Shown here piece by piece: positions 1 through 7,643 of a stretch of 34,372 bases of DNA (within the stretch, counting starts at the first letter, position 1; every line of letters begins with the position of its first letter). The stretch comes from Methanotorris formicicus Mc-S-70 (GTDB lineage: Archaea; AGJL01; Methanococci; Methanococcales; Methanococcaceae). The stretch covers positions 1 to 34,372 of the forward strand of contig NZ_AGJL01000016.1 of NCBI RefSeq assembly GCF_000243455.1. The letters run 5' to 3'. Made by a program: the position numbers and the translations under genes. The notes under the pieces were generated by a model that worked only from the letters and a program-made list of their open reading frames with translations, searched no databases and was not told where the DNA came from.

Positions 1-83
1 ATGAAGTTTATTACGGTGTAGAGTGTGATAAGGAGGTGATTAGCGTATGAAAAATTATGGCGAAATAATTTCAGGATACAACA
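1..83 (+). mobile_element. 3' end of an integrase-type insertion sequence (copy 1)
   Basis: Bases 3-50 read EVYYGVECDKEVISV and stop at TGA, the same C-terminus as the transposase fragment ending at 935. About 83 bases are nearly identical to 886-967, with one inserted T and a few substitutions. Both copies end in GGATACAACA, after which similarity stops, so this is the outer terminal repeat of the element. Only the last piece of this copy is in the window. Confidence 0.7.
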
Positions 84-776
84 GGCATGCATGTTGTTGA
101 TTGTATTGCTACGAATGGAAAGAACATCATTCCAATCGATTTTAGAGTTTATGATAGACCAAGGGATGGAAAGACGAAGAATGATTTATGTGGGGAAATA
201 ATACTCTCTTTAGTTGAAAGGGGATTTAATATTCGATATATCTGCTTCGATAGTTGGTATTCGAGCAAAGAAAACTTAAAACTTATCGATAAGTTAGGTT
301 TATTTTACCTCTGCAGAATTAAAAGGAACAGGAAGATAAACCTCTCCAAAAAACGGTGAGTGGATTTCGATTAAAGAACTTGGAGAAATTCCTGAAAGTG
401 GATTAATCGTTTATCTAAGGAAAGTAGGATATGTCAAACTCTTCTGCCTTTCCAAAAACGGAAAGGCAGTATATTATATAACGAATAACCTATTTATGAG
501 TTTCGGAGAATTTCAAGAGGTCAAAAACGCCTCTTGGAGAATCGAAGAGTTCCACAGAGGAGTTAAACAGTGCTGCAATATTGGAAATTTCTTCGTTAGA
601 AAAGATTTCCAGTATTAGGTCATATTTCGTTAGCTATGAGGGCTTTCTTTATTTTAGAGAAAATTAGAATCGATAAAAAGATTACTTGGTATGAGTTTAG
701 AAGAGAACTAAATCGAATAGCCGTTGGGAATGCCATAATCTCTTTATGTAAAGAAACTGGTTTATTGTTAATCTAA
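84..776 (+). pseudogene. Broken DDE transposase (IS4/IS701-like), 5' truncated and frameshifted
   Basis: Bases 87-359 encode a transposase core segment including ICFDSWYSS and CRIKRNRKI. This resembles the region around the second catalytic Asp and the following strand in IS4/IS701-type DDE transposases. A frameshift in the A run at about 348-353 moves the reading to another frame (KNGEWISIKELGEIPESG, then WRIEEFHRGVKQCCNIGNFF, with the expected E of the third catalytic position). An in-frame TAG at 616-618 is followed by another shift, and the last part runs GHISLAMRAFFILEKIRI to TAA at 774-776. The N-terminus is missing: similarity begins directly after the end of the other element at base 83. 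The gene is dead. Family assignment is by motif only. Confidence 0.75.
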
Positions 777-804
777 GTATTTAAATGTATTTGCGAAAGT
801 CCTA
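777..804 (+). repeat. Right terminal inverted repeat of the IS4/IS701-like element
   Basis: This 28-base sequence lies directly behind the transposase stop codon. Its reverse complement is exactly the last 28 bases of the window (34345-34372). The perfect match over 33 kb marks it as the terminal repeat of an insertion sequence present at both ends of the window. Confidence 0.85.
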
Positions 805-967
805 ATATGTTCAATAGTTTAGAAAAGTTCGTAGATTGGTATAATCGAGTAAAACCACATCGTTCTCTTAATTTTAAAACTCCTTATGAAGTTTATTATG
901 GTGTAGAGTGTGATAAGGAGGTGATTAGTGTATGAAAAATATGGCGAAATAATTTCGGGATACAACA
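805..967 (+). mobile_element. 3' end of an integrase-type insertion sequence (copy 2) with transposase fragment
   Basis: Bases 807-935 encode FVDWYNRVKPHRSL, then FKTPYEVYYGVECDKEVISV and TGA. WYN..KPHRSL..KTPYE is the typical C-terminal signature of integrase-core (rve) transposases. The upstream catalytic domain is absent because the IS4/IS701-like remnant abuts it. The sequence from 886 repeats that of bases 1-83 and ends at GGATACAACA, the outer terminus. The arrangement is one element nested in, or recombined with, copies of another. Confidence 0.75.
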
Positions 968-979
968 CATATTTAATAT

Positions 980-2023
980 CTAATAAATAATCTCAAAATT
1001 CACACCATGCCCAAATAAGAACAATAAAACACTCGCCGGGATTTCTTTGCTTTTATTGTTGTATGTTTCATCATTAATGATTATTTTATCAATTTTTTGT
1101 TTTATTTTAACATTGTAGAATTTTTCATTAAAATCATTAAAAATTGCATCTTTTAAGGGGTTAAAACTGCTAAGTTTTTTATACTTTATCTCCTTAACCA
1201 TAAACCCTGTATATCCATGCAAAGAACCAATAACCCTCAACAACCTTATATCATCATCCATAACCTTCTCATCCAATTCCAATTTATTTAAAGTCTCGTT
1301 TATGATTGAATATATCTTATCCCTATTTTTTCTTTTTTCAATTATTTTCTTCCAATTATCTTCTTTTTCAAATTGTTTTGTTGCTATTTTCTTCTTTTTA
1401 AATACATCCAATAACCTTCTTTTCCAACCACTTCCAATTTTACTCAAATTTAAATTTTTTCCTAAAATATAATCCATTAAAAACCTTCTTTGTGGTTTTT
1501 CATAACTCTCGATGATGTTTCTTATTTCCTCGTCTTTTGGTTTAATATAGATGTGATATCCCCTATTCCCACTAAAAGCAATTTGCAAATCATCTCCTGA
1601 TAATCCAAAATCAGACATTAAAAATTCTTCAATTAAATAAAGTGCTTGATTTTTTGCCTCTTCCAAACAATATTCACAAACCCAATCATCACTATGCCTG
1701 CATTTTTTTGTTTTATGAACATCAATATCAAACGCAATCTCCCTTCTAAAAACCTTCTTTTTGTTTGCCCCTCCTGATTTGCTTGGAAATTCCATGTAAG
1801 AAAGAGATTTATACAAATGGAATGGGGCATTTTTCAACACCCAATTTTTATACTCCTCCCCATCCTTAAATGAGATGTTCCTATTATCTACTTTTTTAAA
1901 ATAACCATAACCAAATTCTCTATACTCAATCCCCTCGGGAACTTCTAACAAATCATTTTTTATTACATAAGAATAATACTCCTTATAAAGATTAGATACC
2001 TCATTCACAATTTTATCATCCAT
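980..2023 (-). CDS. priS: DNA primase small (catalytic) subunit PriS
   Basis: Catalytic subunit of the archaeal/eukaryotic-type DNA primase, which with PriL makes primers for replication. The predicted 347 residues match the family length. Visible motifs are the metal-binding AFDIDVH (Asp99 and Asp101), a Zn-binding set after it (Cys108, His110, Cys116, Cys119), SGNRGYH at 151-157 for nucleotide binding, and the conserved RLLRVIGSLHG in the C-terminal half. I chose the second Met (MDDKIV) because GGTGAT sits five bases before it; the upstream ATG at 2035 has no such site. A TATA-like CTATATAAA lies about 35-45 bases upstream on the minus strand. The gene is divergent from mfnF, the arrangement I recall for MJ0839/MJ0840 in M. 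jannaschii. The broken insertion sequences begin 13 bases beyond its stop codon. Confidence 0.95.
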   Translation of the reverse strand: MDDKIVNEVSNLYKEYYSYVIKNDLLEVPEGIEYREFGYGYFKKVDNRNISFKDGEEYKNWVLKNAPFHLYKSLSYMEFPSKSGGANKKKVFRREIAFDIDVHKTKKCRHSDDWVCEYCLEEAKNQALYLIEEFLMSDFGLSGDDLQIAFSGNRGYHIYIKPKDEEIRNIIESYEKPQRRFLMDYILGKNLNLSKIGSGWKRRLLDVFKKKKIATKQFEKEDNWKKIIEKRKNRDKIYSIINETLNKLELDEKVMDDDIRLLRVIGSLHGYTGFMVKEIKYKKLSSFNPLKDAIFNDFNEKFYNVKIKQKIDKIIINDETYNNKSKEIPASVLLFLFGHGVNFEIIY

Positions 2024-2206
2024 AATAATCACCATATACTATTTACATCATGAAGTTTTTATATAGTTGTTCTCGAATTTATGGAAGTTACTATGGCAAT
2101 AATAAATTTTTAAATGACAATAAATGGGCATAAAAATCCAAATTAATGCTTAATCACTCTTTTAATTTTTTGTAACGCAAACAACCATAATGTTTGAGGT
2201 GAAAAT

Positions 2207-3187
2207 ATGATATTGGGCATTGATATTGGTGGAGCAAACACAAAAATAACTGAAATTGATGAAAATTATAAAATACATCATATATATTTCCCAATGTGGA
2301 AAAATAATGAAAAACTAACCGAATTATTAAAAAAATATAGCAAAGATGTTGATGCAGTTGGCATTGTCATGACTGCTGAACTCGTTGATGCCTATGAGAC
2401 AAAAAAAGAGGGTGTGGATGATATATTAAATTCAGTTGAAAATGCCTATGATTGCCCAATTTATGTTCTTGATGCTGATGGAAACTTTTTAAATCCAAAA
2501 GAAGCGAGAGATAATTATTTAAAGGTTTCTGCTGCCAATTGGACAGCCACAGCCAAGTTTGTTTCCGAATATATTGATGATAACTGCATTTTGGTTGATA
2601 TGGGTTCAACCACAACAGACATAATCCCAATAAAAGATGGGAAAATTTTAGCCAACAAAACGGATTTAGATAGGTTGATGAACAACGAACTCATTTATGT
2701 TGGAACTTTAAGAACCCCATTATCATTTTTGGCAAATAAAATTAACTTTAGAGGAAAACTAACACATATATCATCAGAATATTTTGCAATAACTGGGGAT
2801 ATAAATGTTATTCTTGGCAAGATTAAAGAGGAAGATTACACCTGCGAGACTCCTGATGGTAAAGGAGTCGATAAAGAAAGTTGTTTAACAAGGATTGCAA
2901 GGGTCTTATGTGGAGATAGAGAGATGATTGGTGATGATGAATTAACCACTATTGCTGAGGAGTTCTATGCTAAATTATTGGAATTGATAAGAGAGGGGGT
3001 TGATGAGGTATCTAAAAAATATGAACTGAAAGATGTGGTCATAACTGGCTTGGGGGAGAATATTTTAAAAGATGCGTTAAAAGGATATAACATAAAATCA
3101 ATAGAAGAAGTTTATGGGAAAGAAGTTTCATTGGCAACCCCAAGTTTTGCCGTTGGGATGTTGTTAAAAAAGCATTTAAAAAAATAA
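2207..3187 (+). CDS. mfnF: MfnF, methanofuran biosynthesis (furan-methanamine coupling) enzyme
   Basis: Member of the hydantoinase/oxoprolinase-like ASKHA ATPase fold, resembling MfnF (from memory MJ0840). MfnF couples gamma-glutamyltyramine with the phosphorylated furan-methanamine unit to build the methanofuran core. The N-terminal LGIDIGGANTK is the phosphate 1 loop and VDMGSTTTDIIPI near residue 131 is the second phosphate loop; a C-terminal VITGLGENIL segment fits the adenosine motif. Length (326 residues) is normal. GAGGTGAAAAT lies directly before the ATG. It is followed after 11 bases by queC and is probably co-transcribed with it. Family membership is clear; the exact reaction is taken from the characterised ortholog. 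Confidence 0.85.
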   Translation: MILGIDIGGANTKITEIDENYKIHHIYFPMWKNNEKLTELLKKYSKDVDAVGIVMTAELVDAYETKKEGVDDILNSVENAYDCPIYVLDADGNFLNPKEARDNYLKVSAANWTATAKFVSEYIDDNCILVDMGSTTTDIIPIKDGKILANKTDLDRLMNNELIYVGTLRTPLSFLANKINFRGKLTHISSEYFAITGDINVILGKIKEEDYTCETPDGKGVDKESCLTRIARVLCGDREMIGDDELTTIAEEFYAKLLELIREGVDEVSKKYELKDVVITGLGENILKDALKGYNIKSIEEVYGKEVSLATPSFAVGMLLKKHLKK

Positions 3188-3198
3188 AAAGGGATAAT

Positions 3199-3906
3199 AT
3201 GAAAGCAGTATGTGTTTTAAGTGGTGGTTTGGATTCCACAGTAAGTTGTTTAATTGCAAAGGATTTGGGTTATGACTTAGTTAATATTACATTTAACTAT
3301 GGACAAAAAGCAGCAAAAAGGGAAATAAACTCTGCAAAAAAAATATCAGAGATATTAAATGCTGAACATGTTGTTATTGATTTGCCGTTTATTAAAAAAT
3401 TTGGAAAAAGTGCTTTACTAACTGAAAAAGAACCTCCAAAATTAGATATTGAAGAGTTAGATATGAGATTCAAAACAATTCAAACAATGGAAGAGGTTTG
3501 GGTTCCAGCAAGGAATTTAATTTTATTCAGTATAGCAAGTGGGTTTACTGAGAGTATTGATGCAGATAAGGTATTTGTTGGTTTAAGCGGGGAGGAAGCA
3601 ACAACATTCCCAGATAATACGCCTGAGTTTGTTGAGAGGCTAAATAAGGCATTGGAATATGGAACATTAAATCAAGTGAAGATAGATGCTCCATTATGCA
3701 ACAAAAATAAGCAAGAGATTGTTAAAATTGGGCATGAAATTGAAAAAAGATTGGGTGTTGAGGTTTTAAGATATTCATATTCATGCTATAAAGATAATGG
3801 AGAGGACTTTTTACATTGTGGGGTTTGTGAAAGTTGTGCAAGAAGAAAGAGGGCATTTTTAGGTGCTGGTGTTGAGGATAAAACAAAATATAGTTGTTCG
3901 CCTTAA
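3199..3906 (+). CDS. queC: 7-cyano-7-deazaguanine synthase QueC
   Basis: ATP-dependent conversion of 7-carboxy-7-deazaguanine to preQ0, the precursor of archaeosine in archaeal tRNA. The PP-loop SGGLDST is at residues 8-14. Four cysteines (196, 207, 210, 213) in CYKDNGEDFLHCGVCESC form the Zn site typical of QueC. WVPARNLILFSIA is the conserved central block. The 235-residue length is normal. It lies 11 bases behind mfnF on the same strand, with GGGAT before the ATG, suggesting a two-gene transcript, although the pathways are not obviously related. Confidence 0.93.
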   Translation: MKAVCVLSGGLDSTVSCLIAKDLGYDLVNITFNYGQKAAKREINSAKKISEILNAEHVVIDLPFIKKFGKSALLTEKEPPKLDIEELDMRFKTIQTMEEVWVPARNLILFSIASGFTESIDADKVFVGLSGEEATTFPDNTPEFVERLNKALEYGTLNQVKIDAPLCNKNKQEIVKIGHEIEKRLGVEVLRYSYSCYKDNGEDFLHCGVCESCARRKRAFLGAGVEDKTKYSCSP

Positions 3907-4035
3907 TAATGGACACAACCATCAATAAAAATTAAAGGTTGGATTGCCTTATTTGGGATTTTTAAGATGGTCTTAATGTTCTTTAAAAAATTCATTATAC
4001 TAAAAATAAGTGCAAAAAATTGCGAACAACTATAC

Positions 4036-5034
4036 CTAACCCTCTAAAATCTCTTTAAGTTTTTCAAGTTGATCTTTTGTCCCAAATGCATAAATTTCAC
4101 ATTCTTCCTCCAAAACCACATCAGGACTTGGATTCACATGTAATTCATTAGCCCTTTTTATTGCAAGGATTGTTGCTCCTGTTTTTTGTCTTATTTGAGA
4201 CTCGTAAAGAGTTTTTCCAACAACTTTGGAATTTCTACCTACCACATATCTCCCAATTTCAATATCATGAGAAACATCCATTAGTGAAGAGACAAAATCC
4301 AAAATCTCTGGTTTTAATGCCATCTCCACAATCCTTAAACCCCCAATTGCATACGGAGAGATTGCCCCATCTGCTCCTGCTTTTAAAAGTTTATCTATTG
4401 TATTTTCGTTTTCCGCCTTTGCAACAATATACAAGTTGGGATTTAACCTCCTTGCAGATAACGTTATAAAAACATTCTCTGCATCATTTCCAACAACAGA
4501 AATTAACCCTCTCGCTCTTTTTATTCCTGCTTTTAGCAAAATATCATCAGAAGTCGCATCACCAACAATATAAATTAACTTTTGGTCTTTCTCAAAAATT
4601 TCCTTTATCTTTTCCTCATCAGAATCAACAACTACAAAAGGAACACCAGCATCCCTAAATTTTTTTGCGACAAACCTCCCCAACTTTCCAAATCCGCAGA
4701 TAATAAAATGATCCTTCAAACTTTTTAATTTGTTATGCATTTTTTTCCTCCTAAATATTTCTTTAAACTGCCCTTCAATAAAAAAATTCGCTATATTACC
4801 AAATATATAGGCAACTGCCCCAACTCCTGCGAATATATAAAAAATTATTGACAACCTACCTAAAAATGTCTTTGGAGTATAGTCTCCATAACCAACAGTC
4901 GATATTGTAACAACCGCCATATAAAATGCCTCAAAAAAATTCCAACCTTCAAATGACATAAGGATAAAAGTTTCAATCAATATAATCCCCAAAACTGCTA
5001 AAATACCCAATTCAATCTTTTTTAATGTATCCAT
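4036..5034 (-). CDS. Potassium channel with RCK (TrkA-N/TrkA-C) regulatory domain
   Basis: Two-helix K+ channel of the MthK/MjK type. TM1 is about residues 9-28, followed by a pore helix and the selectivity filter TVGYGD (46-51), and TM2 at about 62-88. A cytoplasmic RCK domain follows: FIICGFGKLGRF at 110-121 is the Rossmann GxGxxG motif, and the acidic VVVDSD ends beta-2. A TrkA-C domain occupies the last ~90 residues. The 332-residue length and order match the M. jannaschii channel of this type. GGGGA precedes the ATG. The start codon lies only 40 bases from the edge of a degenerate insertion sequence, so the native promoter may have been displaced. Ligand (Ca2+, nucleotide or redox) cannot be told from sequence. 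Confidence 0.93.
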   Translation of the reverse strand: MDTLKKIELGILAVLGIILIETFILMSFEGWNFFEAFYMAVVTISTVGYGDYTPKTFLGRLSIIFYIFAGVGAVAYIFGNIANFFIEGQFKEIFRRKKMHNKLKSLKDHFIICGFGKLGRFVAKKFRDAGVPFVVVDSDEEKIKEIFEKDQKLIYIVGDATSDDILLKAGIKRARGLISVVGNDAENVFITLSARRLNPNLYIVAKAENENTIDKLLKAGADGAISPYAIGGLRIVEMALKPEILDFVSSLMDVSHDIEIGRYVVGRNSKVVGKTLYESQIRQKTGATILAIKRANELHVNPSPDVVLEEECEIYAFGTKDQLEKLKEILEG

Positions 5035-5073
5035 TATTTCCCCTAAATCCCTTTATCGTAATCCCACAACAAA

Positions 5074-5726
5074 TTAACCGATAGTGTGATTTAGCACTAT
5101 TAACTTTATAACCAAAAAATAGAAATAGATAGCACTTAAATAACTCGTTAAAAAACGGTGCATCTTTTATGCTAACAGCACTTAATAGTATACTCACTAA
5201 TTCTATAAATAGTTTAGGATTTAACTGTTCGGAGGGGTTATCCAAGTTCGCACAGGTTAAGACCTCAATACTAATAAAATATTATTCGATTTATACCACA
5301 ATAAAACCACTTAGCAAAAAATCAACAGATATATTTATCGAAATTATTAGATTTCTATTTCACATAGATATCGGGACGGTCGTAGGAGACACTTTTGTAA
5401 CGACAAAGAAAATTATGAAGAAATCTAAAGAATTGGGGATGGGATATATTGGTAAACTTAGAAGGCAGAGGATATTATAAGCGAGTATATGAAGAGACCG
5501 AAGATAGAAGAAAAATATCGAAGAGATAATCGATTTTAGAAATCGAAGGAAACTATCTAACGTCTGAAAAGAGCAATATTGGATTTGTTAGATTTATGGC
5601 GATAGTATCAAACTGCATAGAATATTTGAGATACAAATATGAACTATCGTTTTATGAAATGGTTAAAGAGTGTAGTAAAGAACTAATAAAGAAGGGAATA
5701 TTGTAATCACACTGTCAGTTAGTTAA
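5074..5726 (+). mobile_element. Degenerate insertion sequence with terminal inverted repeats
   Basis: Imperfect inverted repeats bound this stretch: TTAACCGATAGTGTGATT at 5074-5091, and on the other strand TTAACTAACTGACAGTGTGATT at 5705-5726. It encloses a broken transposase gene. At about 650 bases it is short for a full element, so internal sequence has probably been lost. Confidence 0.7.
5169..5706 (+). pseudogene. Broken DDE transposase in the 5.1-5.7 kb element
   Basis: The first part (5169-5480) contains VVGDTFVTTKKIMKKSKELG, then MGYIGKLRRQR, similar in style to the central part of IS4/IS5-group transposases. The reading frame then breaks. After stops, a last open segment reads KSNIGFVRFMAIVSNCIEYL, then YELSFYEMVKECSKELI, and ends at TAA 5704-5706, just inside the right terminal repeat. 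Several stops and frame changes make it non-functional. I cannot name the family with confidence. Confidence 0.65.
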
Positions 5727-6072
5727 ATATTTGGAACAATTGAAAATACACCATAAAAATTTTATTTTTTCTCTACATCAATAACAACCACACACAATAG
5801 ACTCATTTTCAATGTTTAGCATATCCCATCGATTGCAATCATATCTCTTTCTTTTCTTTCATAAAAGTAAAAATTTTAAAAGATGTGCATAATTAAAAAT
5901 TAAATATAACGAACTAAAAATAATATAAAAAGCAATAAAAAACCTTTTAGGTGAATACAACGAACCTATTGAAATTAGTTGTTTGCATTAATTTATAAAA
6001 TTATGTAAACTTGTCTTAAAGCAATAATTAATTATTTCAGATTCTTTAAAAGCATTATTTGGAGGTCTCTAC
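5727..6072. other. AT-rich intergenic spacer
   Basis: About 345 bases between the insertion sequence and the amidotransferase gene, very AT-rich, with no open frame of note, no tRNA-like fold and no GC-rich island. It presumably contains the promoter of the gene at 6073, which has a clear GGAGGT ribosome binding site. I see no other signal. Confidence 0.6.
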
Positions 6073-7536
6073 ATGGAAATTGGTATTTTAGATATAAAAG
6101 GTTCTCTCCCATGTTTTGAAAACTTTGGAAATCTACCAACCAAAATTATTGATGAAAATAACATAAAGGATATTAAAGATTTAGATATGCTCATTATTCC
6201 GGGGGGAAGTATAGTAGAAAGTAAATCCATCAACGAAAACCTAAAAAAAGAAATAATGGACTTTGATGAATACATAATTGGAATTTGTAGTGGTTTTCAA
6301 ATACTGTCGGAAAAAGTGGATATTGGAAGAAAAAGTCCAGTTCCAATAATTAGGGATGGGTTAGGTTTATTAAATGTTGAATTTTCCCCATTAATTTGCA
6401 CAGACAGGGTCAAAGCAACCCTTAAGATAGATTCTATTTTGGGAAAAAAAGGAACAATTGGAGAGGGATTTCACTGCCACACTTATGGAGATATAAAGAT
6501 AACAGATAAAAAAACCAAACCCTTCACAACATCGGAGGTTAAAAAACTCAACTATAAAATGCAAAAAACATGCAAAAACATCATATCCGGAGCTATTTGT
6601 GGAAAAGTCATTGGAACCATGGTGCATGGGTTTTTGGACAACGAACATATAAGAAACAATATATTAGACAACTTAAAGGTTGATGAAGAAGAGAGAAAAA
6701 AAATCTTTGAAAAAAATAAAGAAGTTATGAAAAAATTAAAATTAAAAGGATTAAAATTCAGAAATAACACAAATAAAAACATAACAAACACAAAAAACGA
6801 GAAAGAAATTAGGGGAATCATTTTATTAGCAACGGGTTCAGAAAGTGGAAAAACATTTTTAACAACTGCAATATCATCAAAGTTAGATGGAAAGGTTTTG
6901 GTATCAAAGATTGGGCCTGATGTTAGGGATATTGTTCCTGCGTTGTATCTGTTGAGGGAACCAATGCTAAAATATAGTAGTATAAAAATTGGTGATAGAG
7001 GTTGGTGTGAGGTCTCTGAATACCTAAACTACCTAAAAAACTCCAACTACGATTATATTATCATTGAAGGGGTTATGGGAGCATTTACTGGGGCATTAAA
7101 TAAGAAAAACTATAGTGGATCTGAGATAGCGAAGTTATTAAATTTCCCAGTTTATGTTGTCTCTGCATGTAATAAAAGCGGTATTGAGGGGGCGTTTGTT
7201 GAAAGTTTAGCATATTATTCCCTACTAAAAGAAATGGGGGTTAAAGTTGAAGGGATAATCTTGAATAAAGTTTATAATTTTGATGTTTTTGAGAAAGTTA
7301 AAAAAATTGGGGATGAAATTGGCATCAAAGTTATCGGCATCCGAAAAGCCGAAATGGAAAAAAGAGGATTAATTCCTGAAGTAGAGATTGACTATGAAGA
7401 GTTCTGTAAACTGGCAATGGAATTGGATATCAAACTCGAAATACCGAAAGTTGAAATTAAGGATAAAAATGAGAAAAATAAAAATTTTGAAGATTATTTA
7501 GAAGAATGGAGCAAAAAAATTAAAAATATCACCTAA
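6073..7536 (+). CDS. Glutamine amidotransferase fused to a P-loop CobQ/BioD-type domain, inverted domain order
   Basis: The N-terminal domain (about 1-195) is a class I, CobQ/CobB-type glutaminase: the nucleophile is Cys72 in IIGICSGFQ, and His185 in MVHGFLDN lies near the end of the domain. A lysine-rich linker of ~45 residues follows. The C-terminal domain (about 247-487) is a dethiobiotin synthetase/CobQ-type P-loop ATPase with [10 protein letters not shown] at 253-262 and [10 protein letters not shown] as the second acidic motif. In CobB/CbiA, CobQ/CbiP and CfbB the ATPase comes first and the glutaminase last; here the order is swapped. A tetrapyrrole or other carboxylate amidation role is a reasonable inference, but the substrate is unknown and neighbours give no help. 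GGAGGTC lies nine bases before the ATG. Confidence 0.8.
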   Translation: MEIGILDIKGSLPCFENFGNLPTKIIDENNIKDIKDLDMLIIPGGSIVESKSINENLKKEIMDFDEYIIGICSGFQILSEKVDIGRKSPVPIIRDGLGLLNVEFSPLICTDRVKATLKIDSILGKKGTIGEGFHCHTYGDIKITDKKTKPFTTSEVKKLNYKMQKTCKNIISGAICGKVIGTMVHGFLDNEHIRNNILDNLKVDEEERKKIFEKNKEVMKKLKLKGLKFRNNTNKNITNTKNEKEIRGIILLATGSESGKTFLTTAISSKLDGKVLVSKIGPDVRDIVPALYLLREPMLKYSSIKIGDRGWCEVSEYLNYLKNSNYDYIIIEGVMGAFTGALNKKNYSGSEIAKLLNFPVYVVSACNKSGIEGAFVESLAYYSLLKEMGVKVEGIILNKVYNFDVFEKVKKIGDEIGIKVIGIRKAEMEKRGLIPEVEIDYEEFCKLAMELDIKLEIPKVEIKDKNEKNKNFEDYLEEWSKKIKNIT

Positions 7537-7584
7537 AATAAGATAATTCATTTTCTTTGAATATTTAAATTAAACAACACTAAA

Positions 7585-7597
7585 AGGATATATACCA
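7585..7597 (+). promoter_or_regulatory. Probable TATA box for the MCM gene
   Basis: AGGATATATACC lies about 50 bases before the MCM start, with room for transcription to start around 7615-7620. Position and sequence fit an archaeal BRE/TATA element; this is an inference. Confidence 0.5.
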
Positions 7598-7643
7598 CCT
7601 ACAAAATTACAAAAAATAGGATAACTGCAAATCTTGTGGAATC

